Positions 42,972 to 51,751 of a stretch of 64,000 nucleotides of DNA are shown here, piece after piece. The notes under the pieces are model-generated. The model had not been told where the DNA came from. It worked only from the letters and a program-made list of their open reading frames with translations, and did no database searches. The translations under genes and the position numbers were made by a program. Positions within the stretch are counted from its first letter, which is position 1. Each line of letters begins with the position of its first letter. Source of the stretch: JBAOHV01 sp963714875 (GTDB taxonomy: Bacteria; Actinomycetota; Acidimicrobiia; Acidimicrobiales; Microtrichaceae); the NCBI GenBank assembly GCA_963714875.1, contig CAVQQI010000011.1, forward strand, positions 682,001 to 746,000. The letters run 5' to 3'.

Positions 42972-45388
42972 GCATCGCTGCACTGGCCGGCCAGCGGATC
43001 TTCGTCACCGGATCGACAGGGTTCGTCGGAACCGCGCTGGTCGAGCGACTGCTGCGGTGCGTGCCCGACGTCGAGCTGGTGCTGTTGGTGCGCGACGGGC
43101 GACGCAGCTCGGCACAGCGCCGCGTCGAACGCGAGATCCTGCGCAACGACTGCTTCGACCGACTCAAGGCCGAACTCGGCGACGAAGGGTTCGCAGCGCG
43201 TGCCGCACGCATCCAGGTCGTCGCCGGCGACGTCGGCACCGACGGGCTGGGGCTCGACAGCGCCGGGCGCTCCGCGCTGGCGAGCTGCGATGTGGTGATC
43301 CACTCCGCCGCAACCGTCGCGTTCGACTCGCCGCTCGACCGGGCGGTCGAGGTGAACCTGCTGGGCCCGGTGCGCATCGCTGAGCTGCTCGAGGAGCTCG
43401 ACATCGCGCCGCACCTGGTCTGTGTCAGCACCTGCTACGTCGCGGGCAACCGACGAGGTGCCGCTCCTGAGGAGCCGGTCGAGACCAACCCGATCGCCGC
43501 ATCGCTCGACTGGCGCGCCGAGGTCGCAGCGGCGCGGCGCTCCCGGGCCGACACCGACGCACGGAGCCGGGAACCGGAACGGCTGGCAGAGTTCGCCGCC
43601 ACCGCCCGCTCGGAGCTCGGCCCCGCCGGCGGACCGATCCTGTCGGAGCGCACCGAACGCTTGCGCCAGGACTGGGTGCACGACCGGATGGTCGACAGCG
43701 GCCGGGCTCGTGCCTCATCGGTCGGCTGGCCCGACGCGTACACGTTCACCAAGGCACTCGGCGAGGTCGCCGTCACGAGGACCATCGCCCAGCGTGGCGA
43801 GGGCGCCCCTCGGCTGTCGATCGTGCGTCCGTCCATCATCGAGTCGGCGCTGGCCGAGCCCCGACCGGGATGGATCCGTGGGTTCCGCATGGCCGAGCCG
43901 ATCATCCTGTCCTACGCCCGCGGCCTGCTCCGCGAGTTCCCGGGCGTGCCCGAGGGTGTGGTCGACGTCATCCCCGTCGATCTCGTCGTCGCCGCCATCA
44001 TCGCCACCGCCGGGCGACCGCTGCCCGAGCCGGCGGGCAACCACGCCGACGGGGACGCCAGCGCTGCAGCCCGCTCCGCTGCCACCGGGGCACCCTTCAT
44101 CGTCCAGGTCGCGACCGGCGAGGCGAATCCCCTTCGCTACCAACGACTGGTGGACCGGGTCCGCGAGTGGTTCACCGAGCACCCCCTCTACGACGAGCAC
44201 GGCCAACCCATCGTGGTACCGGACTGGAACTTCCCCGGCCGGGGCCGGGTCGAGGCGCAGCTGCAGCGGGCCACGTTCGTCCTGCGCGCCACCGAGCGTG
44301 TCGTGTCCGCTGTGCCGGTTCGCGGTCGCGCTGCTGCGTGGGGAGCGACCATCGAGGAGCGTCGCGCACAACTCGACCGCGCCGGGACCTATGTCGAGCT
44401 CTACGGCGCCTACACCGAGTGCGAGGCGGTGTACTCCGTTGATCACCTCCTGGAGCTGTCCGCCGCGATGAGCCCCGAGGACCGAGCGCTGCTCGCGGTC
44501 GACCCGAGGGTGGTCGAGTGGGACCACTACATCACCACGATCCACCTGCCGTCGGTGGTCGAGCACGGCCGTGCACGGTCCTCGCCGACCCGGGGCCGGG
44601 GCACGACCAGGACCGAGCGTCTGCGCACCCAGGTGCTCGCGCCGCAACGCCACATGGCGGCGTTCGACCTGGAGAACACGTTGATCGCGTCGAACGTGGT
44701 CACCTCGTACTCATGGCTGGCCACCCGACGGCTGTCGACCGCGGACCGGGTGCGTTTCGCACTCCGCACCCTCGCCGAGGCGCCGTCGTTGCTGGCCCAG
44801 GACCGAGCGGACCGCTCGGACTTCCTGCGATCCTTCTACCGACGCTACGAGGGCGCACCGATCGAGCAGCTCGACGAGGACGCGCTCGAGCACTTCAGCG
44901 AGGTGCTGCTGGCCAGGTCGTTCCCCGCGGCGATCCGGAGGGTGCGCGAGCACCGAGCGCTGGGGCACCGGACGGTACTCATCACCGGGGCGCTCGACGT
45001 GGTGATCGCACCGCTGCGGCCGTTGTTCGACGACGTCGTGTGCGCAGAGCTCGGCACGGCGGTCGACCCCGACGGACGCCGCGTCCTGACCGGCCAGCTC
45101 GACACCGTGCCACCCACCACCGAAGCACGAGCCCGGATCCTGGCCGACTACTGCGACGCCGAGGGGCTGTCGCTGGCGGAGAGCGTTGCGTATGCCGACT
45201 CCTCGTCGGACCTGCCGATGTTGGAAGCGGTCGGCTTCCCGGTCGCAGTCAACCCCGAACCCCGATTGGCCTCGATCGCCCGCAAGCGTGGCTGGCTGAT
45301 CGAGGACTTCCGCACCGCTCCGGGGTTCGCCCACCGGGTGCTGCCGATCGGGCCCCGCGTCAGCGGCCTGTCCAGGAGCCGGCGATGA
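42968..45388 (+). CDS. Acyl-CoA reductase-like SDR fused to an HAD-IB phosphatase domain
   Basis: The 806-residue protein has two parts. Residues 1-500 form an extended SDR of the fatty-acyl-CoA reductase type: IFVTGSTGFVGTALVERLL, VVIHSAATVAFDSPL, CVSTCYVAGNRRG, YTFTKALGEVAV (active Tyr/Lys) and LSIVRPSIIESALAEPRPGW. Residues 550-806 form an HAD-IB domain: MAAFDLENTLIAS, where the second Asp of DxDxT is Glu, plus TVLITGALDVVIAPL and VAYADSSSDLPML. Reductase-HAD fusions occur in actinobacterial lipid genes, but this one is not characterised to my knowledge. GTG 42968 overlaps ddl. It would reduce an acyl thioester to aldehyde or alcohol and dephosphorylate something (inference). Confidence 0.8.
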   Translation: MSIAALAGQRIFVTGSTGFVGTALVERLLRCVPDVELVLLVRDGRRSSAQRRVEREILRNDCFDRLKAELGDEGFAARAARIQVVAGDVGTDGLGLDSAGRSALASCDVVIHSAATVAFDSPLDRAVEVNLLGPVRIAELLEELDIAPHLVCVSTCYVAGNRRGAAPEEPVETNPIAASLDWRAEVAAARRSRADTDARSREPERLAEFAATARSELGPAGGPILSERTERLRQDWVHDRMVDSGRARASSVGWPDAYTFTKALGEVAVTRTIAQRGEGAPRLSIVRPSIIESALAEPRPGWIRGFRMAEPIILSYARGLLREFPGVPEGVVDVIPVDLVVAAIIATAGRPLPEPAGNHADGDASAAARSAATGAPFIVQVATGEANPLRYQRLVDRVREWFTEHPLYDEHGQPIVVPDWNFPGRGRVEAQLQRATFVLRATERVVSAVPVRGRAAAWGATIEERRAQLDRAGTYVELYGAYTECEAVYSVDHLLELSAAMSPEDRALLAVDPRVVEWDHYITTIHLPSVVEHGRARSSPTRGRGTTRTERLRTQVLAPQRHMAAFDLENTLIASNVVTSYSWLATRRLSTADRVRFALRTLAEAPSLLAQDRADRSDFLRSFYRRYEGAPIEQLDEDALEHFSEVLLARSFPAAIRRVREHRALGHRTVLITGALDVVIAPLRPLFDDVVCAELGTAVDPDGRRVLTGQLDTVPPTTEARARILADYCDAEGLSLAESVAYADSSSDLPMLEAVGFPVAVNPEPRLASIARKRGWLIEDFRTAPGFAHRVLPIGPRVSGLSRSRR

Positions 45389-46626
45389 AGGCCCTGAGCA
45401 TCGACCGCGACCTGGTCCGATTCGGCGCGGCCCGGATGGCCAGCTCGGTCCGCAACGGTGCGGGCGCACGTCTCGGGCCGCTCCGCCTGGGCGACCTCGA
45501 CCCCCCGGATCTTCCCGGGGCGGACTGGGTGCGCCTGTCGCCACGCCTGTCGGGCATCTGCGGCTCGGACCTGGCGACGATCGACGGGCGGTCGAGCCGC
45601 TGGTTCGAGCCCATCGTCTCGTTCCCCTTCGTGCCCGGTCACGAGGTGGTCGCCGACCATCCCGACGGACACCGCGTGGTGGTCGAGCCCGTGCTGGGTT
45701 GTGTCGCCCGTGGTGTCGAACCCCTCTGCCCCGCGTGCAGCGACGGGCGCCTCGGCAACTGCGGCAACCTGGCCCACGGCAACCTCGAACCCGGCTTGCA
45801 GACAGGTTTCTGCTGCGACACCGGCGGCGGCTGGGCGGACCAGATGGTCGCCCACCCCAGCCAGCTCCACGCGGTGCCCGACGAGCTCGATGATCGTGCC
45901 GCGGTCATGATCGAACCGACCGCGTGTGCGGTGCACGCAGCGCTCGCGGCCCACGTGCTCGCCGACGAGACCGTCGCGGTGATCGGCGCGGGAACACTCG
46001 GGCTACTCACGTTGGCCGCGCTGGCGCGTTGGTCGCCCCCCGCACAGCTGTTGGTCGCGGCCAAGCACCCGCATCAGCTGCGCTGGGCGACCGAGCTGGG
46101 GCCCAGGGATCGCCCGGTGCGCTGCGTCGCGCCCGACGAGCTCACCCGGGCGGTGCGTCGTGCTGTGGCCACGTCGGTGGTCGATCCGGCGGGACGCCAT
46201 CAACGCCTGACCCAGGGGGCCGACGTCACGATCGACTGCGTCGGGTCCGCCGACAGCCTGAGTGCTGCCCTGTCGTTGACACGGCCCGGCGGGAGAGTGG
46301 TGCTGGTCGGCATGCCGAGGGTCGAGACCCTGGACCTGACGCCGTTGTGGCAGCGCGAGATCTCTCTGAGCGGAGCGTACGCCTACGGGACCGAGATCAT
46401 CGACGGCGCACCGGTTCGCACCTTCGATCTGGCAGCTGAACTCGTCGCCGCTGCAGATCTGGGTCGCCTGGTCACCGCCACCTATCCGCTCGAACGCCAC
46501 GCCGACGCGCTCATCCATGCCGGCGACGCCGGCCGCAGAGGCGCGGTGAAGATCGCCTTCTGCGGTCCGACCGCCGGTCCGGCACCCGACTTCCCCGCCA
46601 CACGACTTCTGAAAGGGCGACGTTGA
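45385..46626 (+). CDS. Zinc-dependent medium-chain alcohol dehydrogenase
   Basis: The 413-residue MDR enzyme shows the catalytic zinc site GICGSDL and PGHEVV, the structural-zinc cysteines in CPACSDGRLGNC, IEPTACAVHAAL, and the cofactor loop VAVIGAGTLGLLTLAAL. The last part has GRVVLVGMPRVETLDLTPLW. ATG 45385 overlaps the stop of the reductase/HAD gene (ATGA). It could act on the aldehyde or alcohol made by the preceding reductase, but that is inference from position. Confidence 0.88.
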   Translation: MKALSIDRDLVRFGAARMASSVRNGAGARLGPLRLGDLDPPDLPGADWVRLSPRLSGICGSDLATIDGRSSRWFEPIVSFPFVPGHEVVADHPDGHRVVVEPVLGCVARGVEPLCPACSDGRLGNCGNLAHGNLEPGLQTGFCCDTGGGWADQMVAHPSQLHAVPDELDDRAAVMIEPTACAVHAALAAHVLADETVAVIGAGTLGLLTLAALARWSPPAQLLVAAKHPHQLRWATELGPRDRPVRCVAPDELTRAVRRAVATSVVDPAGRHQRLTQGADVTIDCVGSADSLSAALSLTRPGGRVVLVGMPRVETLDLTPLWQREISLSGAYAYGTEIIDGAPVRTFDLAAELVAAADLGRLVTATYPLERHADALIHAGDAGRRGAVKIAFCGPTAGPAPDFPATRLLKGRR

Positions 46627-48269
46627 GCCCGACCTACGGACCTTCCCGCACGCCCGCGACCCGGGTGGATCGGCGCCCAGCCCCCCGCCCGGGGCTGGTG
46701 CTCGACGTCGACCGTTCCACGCCACCGGTGATGTTGCACTCCGGTGAGCAGTTCCGCCTGGAGCGCCTCCCCGCGGATCGCAGTCGCATCATCTATCCGC
46801 CCGAGCCGTTGCACGGCGTGGAGGATCCTGACCGGGCCATCCGCGACGCGCTCGACCACCCGATCGACTCCGAACCGCTGCGTGCGCGCATGTTCCCCGG
46901 GATGCAGCTGACGATCGCCTTCGATGACATCTCGCTGCCGCTACCGAAGATGCGCCGGCCCGACATCCGCCAGCGCGTCATCGAAGCAGTCCTCGACATC
47001 GCCGCTGAGGTCGGGGTCGATGACGTGCACCTGATCGCGGCGCTGGCGCTCCACCGGCGCATGACCGAGGCCGAGCTGCGCTACTGCCTGGGTGACCGGA
47101 TCTACGACGCGTTCGCGCCGCGTGGCCAGCTGTACAACCACGACGCCGAGGACCCCGACGCGATGTCGCTCATCGGCGAGACGCGCCACGGCGAAGAGGT
47201 GCAGATCTCGACCCGTGCCGCGACCTCGGACCTGATCGTCTACGTGAACATCAACCTGGTGTCCATGGATGGCGGCTGGAAGTCCACCGCGACCGGCCTG
47301 TCGGGTTACCAGGGCCTTCGCCACCACCACAACGTGGCGACCATGCGCGCCACGCGCTCGTTCATGGACCAGGAGAACTCCGAGCTGCACCGCAGCAACT
47401 GGCGCCAGGGCGACGTGCTGCGTGACGCCGGCATCCAGGTCTTCCAGATCGAGACCACGGTCAACAACGACCTCTTCGGCGACGGACCGCTGTCGGTGCT
47501 GGCCAAACGCGAGTGGGAGTGGAGTGCACGGGACCGGCTGACGTTCCTGGGGGTGCAGAAGGGCCTGGACCGCATGTCGAGCGTTGCCCGCCGCAGGGTG
47601 ATGCACAGCTGGGAGGCACCGTACGCGCTCACGTCGGTCCAGGCGGGCGAGGTCGAGGCGGTGCACCGGCTCACCACCGAACACGTCTACGAACAACAGC
47701 TGGTGCCGGTCGAGGGTCAGACCGACGTCGTGCTCTACGGCCTGCCGTATGTGGGTCCCTACAACGTCAACTCGATCATGAACCCGATCCTGGTCATGTG
47801 CCTGGGTCTCGGCTATTTCTTCAACATGTACAAGGGCCGACCGGTGGTCCGCGAGGGCGGCGTGCTGATCATGACGCACCCGACCACCAACGAGTTCCAC
47901 CCGGTGCACCACCCCAGCTACATCGACTTCTTCGAACAGGTGCTGGCCGAGACGACCGACCCGCTCGAGATCGAACAGCGCTACGAGCAGTCCTACGCGA
48001 CCGACGAGTGGTACCGGCACCTGTACCGCACGAGCCACGCCTACCACGGCGTGCATCCGTTCTACATGTGGTACTGGGGAAGCCACGCCCTGGAGCACCT
48101 GGGGCAGGTGATCATCGTCGGTGGTGACCCCGCGACCGTCCGACGGCTCGGGTTCCGCCCCGCGTCGACCCTTGCCGACGCCCTGGAGATGGCGACCGAC
48201 ACCGTCGGGCCCTCCCCCACCGTGACCTACGTCAAGAACCCGCCGATCGGGATGGCGGACGTGACGTGA
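46623..48269 (+). CDS. Divergent LarA-like (DUF2088 nickel racemase family) protein
   Basis: The 548-residue protein overlaps the previous gene (TTGA at 46623). A LarA-like core is visible: LTIAFDDISLPLP (family: DDxTRP), HLIAALALHRRMTEAELRYCLGDRI (family His108 region), VNINLVSMDGGWKSTATGLSGYQGLRHHHN (family: pincer Lys184 and Ni-ligand His200 region). By eye the Arg of DDxTRP is Leu and the His of the V-x-PH loop (His174 in lactate racemase) is missing, while the Gly-Gly-x-Lys lysine and a His triplet remain. The C-terminal 200 residues are rich in His, Tyr and Trp (HPTTNEFHPVHHPSYIDFF). No larB, larC or larE cofactor genes are nearby. Reaction unknown. Confidence 0.72.
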   Translation: MSPTYGPSRTPATRVDRRPAPRPGLVLDVDRSTPPVMLHSGEQFRLERLPADRSRIIYPPEPLHGVEDPDRAIRDALDHPIDSEPLRARMFPGMQLTIAFDDISLPLPKMRRPDIRQRVIEAVLDIAAEVGVDDVHLIAALALHRRMTEAELRYCLGDRIYDAFAPRGQLYNHDAEDPDAMSLIGETRHGEEVQISTRAATSDLIVYVNINLVSMDGGWKSTATGLSGYQGLRHHHNVATMRATRSFMDQENSELHRSNWRQGDVLRDAGIQVFQIETTVNNDLFGDGPLSVLAKREWEWSARDRLTFLGVQKGLDRMSSVARRRVMHSWEAPYALTSVQAGEVEAVHRLTTEHVYEQQLVPVEGQTDVVLYGLPYVGPYNVNSIMNPILVMCLGLGYFFNMYKGRPVVREGGVLIMTHPTTNEFHPVHHPSYIDFFEQVLAETTDPLEIEQRYEQSYATDEWYRHLYRTSHAYHGVHPFYMWYWGSHALEHLGQVIIVGGDPATVRRLGFRPASTLADALEMATDTVGPSPTVTYVKNPPIGMADVT

Positions 48270-48321
48270 GCACCGACCAGCACCCGATGACGCCCACGAC
48301 AAGATGGCGGACGTGACGTGA
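48251..48321 (+). repeat. 19-bp direct repeat at the LarA-like/PlsC-like junction
   Basis: The 19-mer gatggcggacgtgacgtga occurs at 48251-48269, where it encodes the last codons and stop of the LarA-like gene, and again at 48303-48321, where its final GTG is the start of the acyltransferase gene. The period is 52 bases. It looks like a short duplication of a stop/start junction; the first copy also contains a GTG followed by a 16-codon reading frame that ends before the real gene. Confidence 0.85.
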
Positions 48322-49250
48322 ACTGGGGAGAGCAGCTGTCGCGGGTGCCGAACCTCCCCGCGCGCCACGTGCGGTCGCTCGGCTTCCCGTACACCTCGGC
48401 GCCCACACCGATGGGGGTGGAGCCGCCGCCGAAGGTCGATCGACTGGGTGATTCCTATGACACCGAGTGGGCGCGGCACCCGCTGGCGCGCTGGTCCCGA
48501 CGGGCTGCGCTGGACACCGTGGGCCGCGCCGTCACCCGGACGACCTGTCGACCACGCGTGGCGAACTCCGACCGGCTCGGCTCGCTCGAGGGTCCGGCGG
48601 TCTTCGTGGCGAACCACCACAGCCACCTGGACACGACGCTGCTGTTGACGACGCTGCCCCGCCCGTGGCGCAACGAGATGGTCGTCGCCGCAGCGGCTGA
48701 CTACTTCTTCGACACACCGCTCACCGCTGCACTCGCGGCGTGGGCCTATGGCGCGGTGCCCATGGAGCGTCGCAAGGTCAGTCGCCGCTCCGCCGACCGG
48801 GCTGCCGGGCTGATCGAGGCCGGCTGGTCGCTGCTGATCTTCCCCGAGGGCGGTCGCAGCCCTGACGGTTACGGCCAGGAGCACAAGGGCGGCGCGGCCT
48901 ATCTGGGTGTCCGCTGCGGAGCTCCGATCGTGCCGGTGCATCTGGACGGCACCGGACGCATCCTGCCGAAGGGGTCGTCGCTCCCCCGGCCCGGCGACGT
49001 GACGGTCAACATCGGTGCACCGCTGCACGCGAGGCAGGACGAGGACGCGCGGTCGCTCGCGGTCCGGGTCGAGGCGGCGCTGGCGCAGCTGGCCGACGAG
49101 ACCTCGAGTGACTGGTGGAGCGCCCGGCGGCGGGCCCACGCCGCGGCCACTCCGTCGCTGCGGGGACCCGAGATCGACAGCTGGCGCAGGGACTGGGGCT
49201 CGCCGAACCACGACCGCCGCCGCGACCCGGCGTCACGCTGGCCGGACTGA
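48318..49250 (+). CDS. PlsC-like 1-acyl-glycerol-phosphate acyltransferase
   Basis: The 310-residue protein starts at GTG 48318. Its core carries the acyltransferase block I VANHHSHLDTTLLL (HxxxxD), VPMERRK (block II), LLIFPEGGRSPDG (block III) and GAPIVPVHLDGTG (block IV). These enzymes acylate lysophosphatidate or related lipids at the membrane. It closes the operon ddl-reductase/HAD-dehydrogenase-LarA-like-acyltransferase. It is convergent with the glycosyltransferase-like gene at 49260. Confidence 0.87.
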   Translation: MNWGEQLSRVPNLPARHVRSLGFPYTSAPTPMGVEPPPKVDRLGDSYDTEWARHPLARWSRRAALDTVGRAVTRTTCRPRVANSDRLGSLEGPAVFVANHHSHLDTTLLLTTLPRPWRNEMVVAAAADYFFDTPLTAALAAWAYGAVPMERRKVSRRSADRAAGLIEAGWSLLIFPEGGRSPDGYGQEHKGGAAYLGVRCGAPIVPVHLDGTGRILPKGSSLPRPGDVTVNIGAPLHARQDEDARSLAVRVEAALAQLADETSSDWWSARRRAHAAATPSLRGPEIDSWRRDWGSPNHDRRRDPASRWPD

Positions 49251-49259
49251 GCTGCCCGC

Positions 49260-50816
49260 TCAGCTGCAGCGGTCGGCGAGATCCGCCCTGCAGAACACCG
49301 TGAAGTCGTCCAGCTCCACCGCTCGGACCCAACCGTCGCGGTCGGCCAGCTCATCGGTGAGCTTCGCGTCGCTCGACCACAGCACGACCTGCGGATCGAC
49401 CGCGGCCAGTTCGGACTGCCAGCCGTCCTCCAGATAGAGGAGGTCGCGGTACTGCACCAGGGTCGCTGCATCGGGTCGGTCGTCGACGTAGGCGTTGGCT
49501 CGGTCTCCGTACCGCCAGCCCAGGTAGTTGCCCACGTAGTCATGGGAGAGCACCCGCGTGTCGTTCGCCACCAGGTCACGCTCCTCGAGCCAGTCCACCG
49601 CTGCGACGGGGTAGCGATCCATCTGGTAGCCGGGACCGGCGACACAGGACACCACCGTTGCAGCGACGAGCGCTCCGGCGACGACCCAGCTCCGGCGGAT
49701 CCATGGGCCGCTCGGCAGCCCCACCGAACCGACGTCGCGCATCGCTGCCGCGGCGAAGGGCACCAGGCTGACCGCCGCGATCGGAGCGAGCCGGGCTCCC
49801 GACCACCCCATCACGACCAGGGCGACCACGATCGCAACGCTCCCGATACGCCGACGCTGCACCGCCCCGGCCAGTGCGACCAGACCGAGCGCGATCAACG
49901 CCCACAGGATCGGCTGGTCGAGGGCGAGTCGGGACCATTCGCGGTACGCCTGGAGCGCTTCGCGTTCGATCGGGTCGCCGAACTGTCGGGTCGGCAGCAG
50001 CACGATCTCGAACGCCCTGGGATAGAGCGCTCCACCGAGGACCACGCCGAGCCCGGCAGCGCCGACACTCCACAGGTCCCGAGGTCGGAGATGTCGATCA
50101 TCCAGCACCCTGGCGACGCCGAAGGCCGCGAGCACCACCACGCCGTACAGCCAGGATCCGTGGACGTTGACCCAGATCGCGAAGATGGGCACGATCCACC
50201 ACGGTGAGCGCTCCTCGTTCCACACCACGAGCGCGAGCGCCAGCAGCAGGTAGCCGGCGAGGTGCGGGCGCCCGCTCAGGAAGTGGAACACGCAGAAGAG
50301 CGCCAGCGCGGCAGGGAACAGCGTCGCGAGCAGGCTGTGGTCCCGCTCGTCCGCCGGCGCCCTGGTGAGCCGGACCAGGCACGCGCCCACTGCGATGCCG
50401 ACTGCCGCGGTCAGCAACCGGATGCCACCCGAGCCGCCGATGCGCTCGGTGGCGGCCAGCAACACCGACCACCACCAGCTGGGGACCGGGAAGCTCGTCC
50501 CGGTGAACAGGAACGGGTTCTCGGAGGGTACGCCGGAGTCGAGGATCAGCCGACCGGTGGCAAGGTGGGTGAGGAAGCTGTTGTCGCTCAGCGGGCGACT
50601 GGCGACCAGTCCGGCAACCGCACCGACCAGCGCCATGACCGCTGCGAGTGACCCACCGGAGCCCCTCCGAAGCGTGTCCGCGGCGGGGACTCCGGGTGCG
50701 CCCGGACGGCCGACCAGGTCAGCAGCACCTGCCCCGCCGGACGCGCCATCGCCGCGTTCGCCATCACCGCTGTCGGCGGTCCCGACGATCTGCGGCGGTC
50801 GTCCGGTGACCTGCAC
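49260..50816 (-). CDS. Multi-spanning membrane protein, glycosyltransferase-C-like
   Basis: The 518-residue protein has about ten hydrophobic segments. After a Gly/Ala-rich N-terminus comes SFLTHLATGRLILDSGVPSENPFLFTGTSFPVPSWWWSV (two blocks), with acidic and Trp residues in the first outside loop as in polyprenyl-phosphate-dependent glycosyltransferases. The soluble C-terminal part (YPVAAVDWLEERDLVANDTRVL..., ending FTVFCRADLADRCS) resembles the outside domain of such proteins. A GT-C role is likely but not proven. It starts 7 bases after the tadC stop, so it may belong to the Tad operon and modify its products (inference). Confidence 0.6.
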   Translation of the reverse strand: MQVTGRPPQIVGTADSGDGERGDGASGGAGAADLVGRPGAPGVPAADTLRRGSGGSLAAVMALVGAVAGLVASRPLSDNSFLTHLATGRLILDSGVPSENPFLFTGTSFPVPSWWWSVLLAATERIGGSGGIRLLTAAVGIAVGACLVRLTRAPADERDHSLLATLFPAALALFCVFHFLSGRPHLAGYLLLALALVVWNEERSPWWIVPIFAIWVNVHGSWLYGVVVLAAFGVARVLDDRHLRPRDLWSVGAAGLGVVLGGALYPRAFEIVLLPTRQFGDPIEREALQAYREWSRLALDQPILWALIALGLVALAGAVQRRRIGSVAIVVALVVMGWSGARLAPIAAVSLVPFAAAAMRDVGSVGLPSGPWIRRSWVVAGALVAATVVSCVAGPGYQMDRYPVAAVDWLEERDLVANDTRVLSHDYVGNYLGWRYGDRANAYVDDRPDAATLVQYRDLLYLEDGWQSELAAVDPQVVLWSSDAKLTDELADRDGWVRAVELDDFTVFCRADLADRCS

Positions 50817-50823
50817 GACAGGC

Positions 50824-51750
50824 TCAGAGGTTCTTGCTGATCGAGATCATCGCGGGACCGAGGATGACCAGGAACAGCGCGGGAAAGATGCAGAACACCA
50901 TGGGGATCAGCATCTTGACCGGTGCCTTCTGGGCACGTTCCTGGGCCATCTGACGGCGCTTGATCCGCATCTCCTCGGCCTGGCCACGCAGCACGCGCCC
51001 GATCGAGACGCCGAAGGTGTCGGCCTGGATGATGGCGAGCACGAACGACCGGAGCTCGGGCGTGTTGCACCGCTCGTCCATCGCCCGCATCGCATCGCTG
51101 CGCGACGCGCCGGCCCTGGTCTCTCCGAGCATGCGCGAGAACTCGTCGCTCAGCGGGCCGGGCACCGCCTTGATGACCCGGTCGAGCGCCTGTTCGAACC
51201 CCAGCCCGGCCTCGACCGAGATGGTCAACAGGTCGAGCACATCGGGCAGGGAACGCTGGATGAGCTTCTGGCGGTCCTCGACCTTCCGGTTGATCACCGA
51301 GTCGGGTCCGATCAGCAGCGCCGCGAGCAGCAGCCCACCGACCGCCAGACGCAGGTTGCCCGTGAACGGCGTGACGTTCACGATGAAGACGAGGATGAAC
51401 ACCAGCACGGCGCCGACGACGGTGCCGGCGCGCAGCGCCAGGAAGCGGTCGACCGAGGTCGGGTCGTTCTGGCCCATGTGGATGAACTTCTGGCGCACCT
51501 TGTCGATGTAGCCGACCGGCGTGAACCGCTTGCCGAGGCTGCTCAGTCCGTCCATCAGAGGCTTGAGGGCACGATCTCGGAGCGGGTCGAGCAGCTCCTG
51601 GTCGCGCTTGTTCTCGACCTCGTACCCGTCGAGCTGACGCAACGAGTTGCGCACCATCTGACGCTCGTCGAACTGGCTCGCGACAGCGAAGACCACGCCG
51701 CCGACGGCGCCGGCGATGAGCAGGGTGGAGATCAACAGCAGCGGGGTCAC
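50824..51750 (-). CDS. tadC: Tad pilus inner-membrane protein TadC
   Basis: The 308-residue T2SF-domain protein (GTG 51750) has an N-terminal helix, a pair of helices around 115-160, and the GSPF/T2SF core LPDVLDLLTISVEAGLGFEQALDRVIKAVPGPLSDEF (in blocks), with the last helix at the C-terminus (FCIFPALFLVILGPAMISI). TadB and TadC form the membrane platform for pilus extrusion. It begins one base after the tadB stop and is the last recognisable Tad gene. Confidence 0.92.
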   Translation of the reverse strand: MTPLLLISTLLIAGAVGGVVFAVASQFDERQMVRNSLRQLDGYEVENKRDQELLDPLRDRALKPLMDGLSSLGKRFTPVGYIDKVRQKFIHMGQNDPTSVDRFLALRAGTVVGAVLVFILVFIVNVTPFTGNLRLAVGGLLLAALLIGPDSVINRKVEDRQKLIQRSLPDVLDLLTISVEAGLGFEQALDRVIKAVPGPLSDEFSRMLGETRAGASRSDAMRAMDERCNTPELRSFVLAIIQADTFGVSIGRVLRGQAEEMRIKRRQMAQERAQKAPVKMLIPMVFCIFPALFLVILGPAMISISKNL

Positions 51751-51751
51751 G

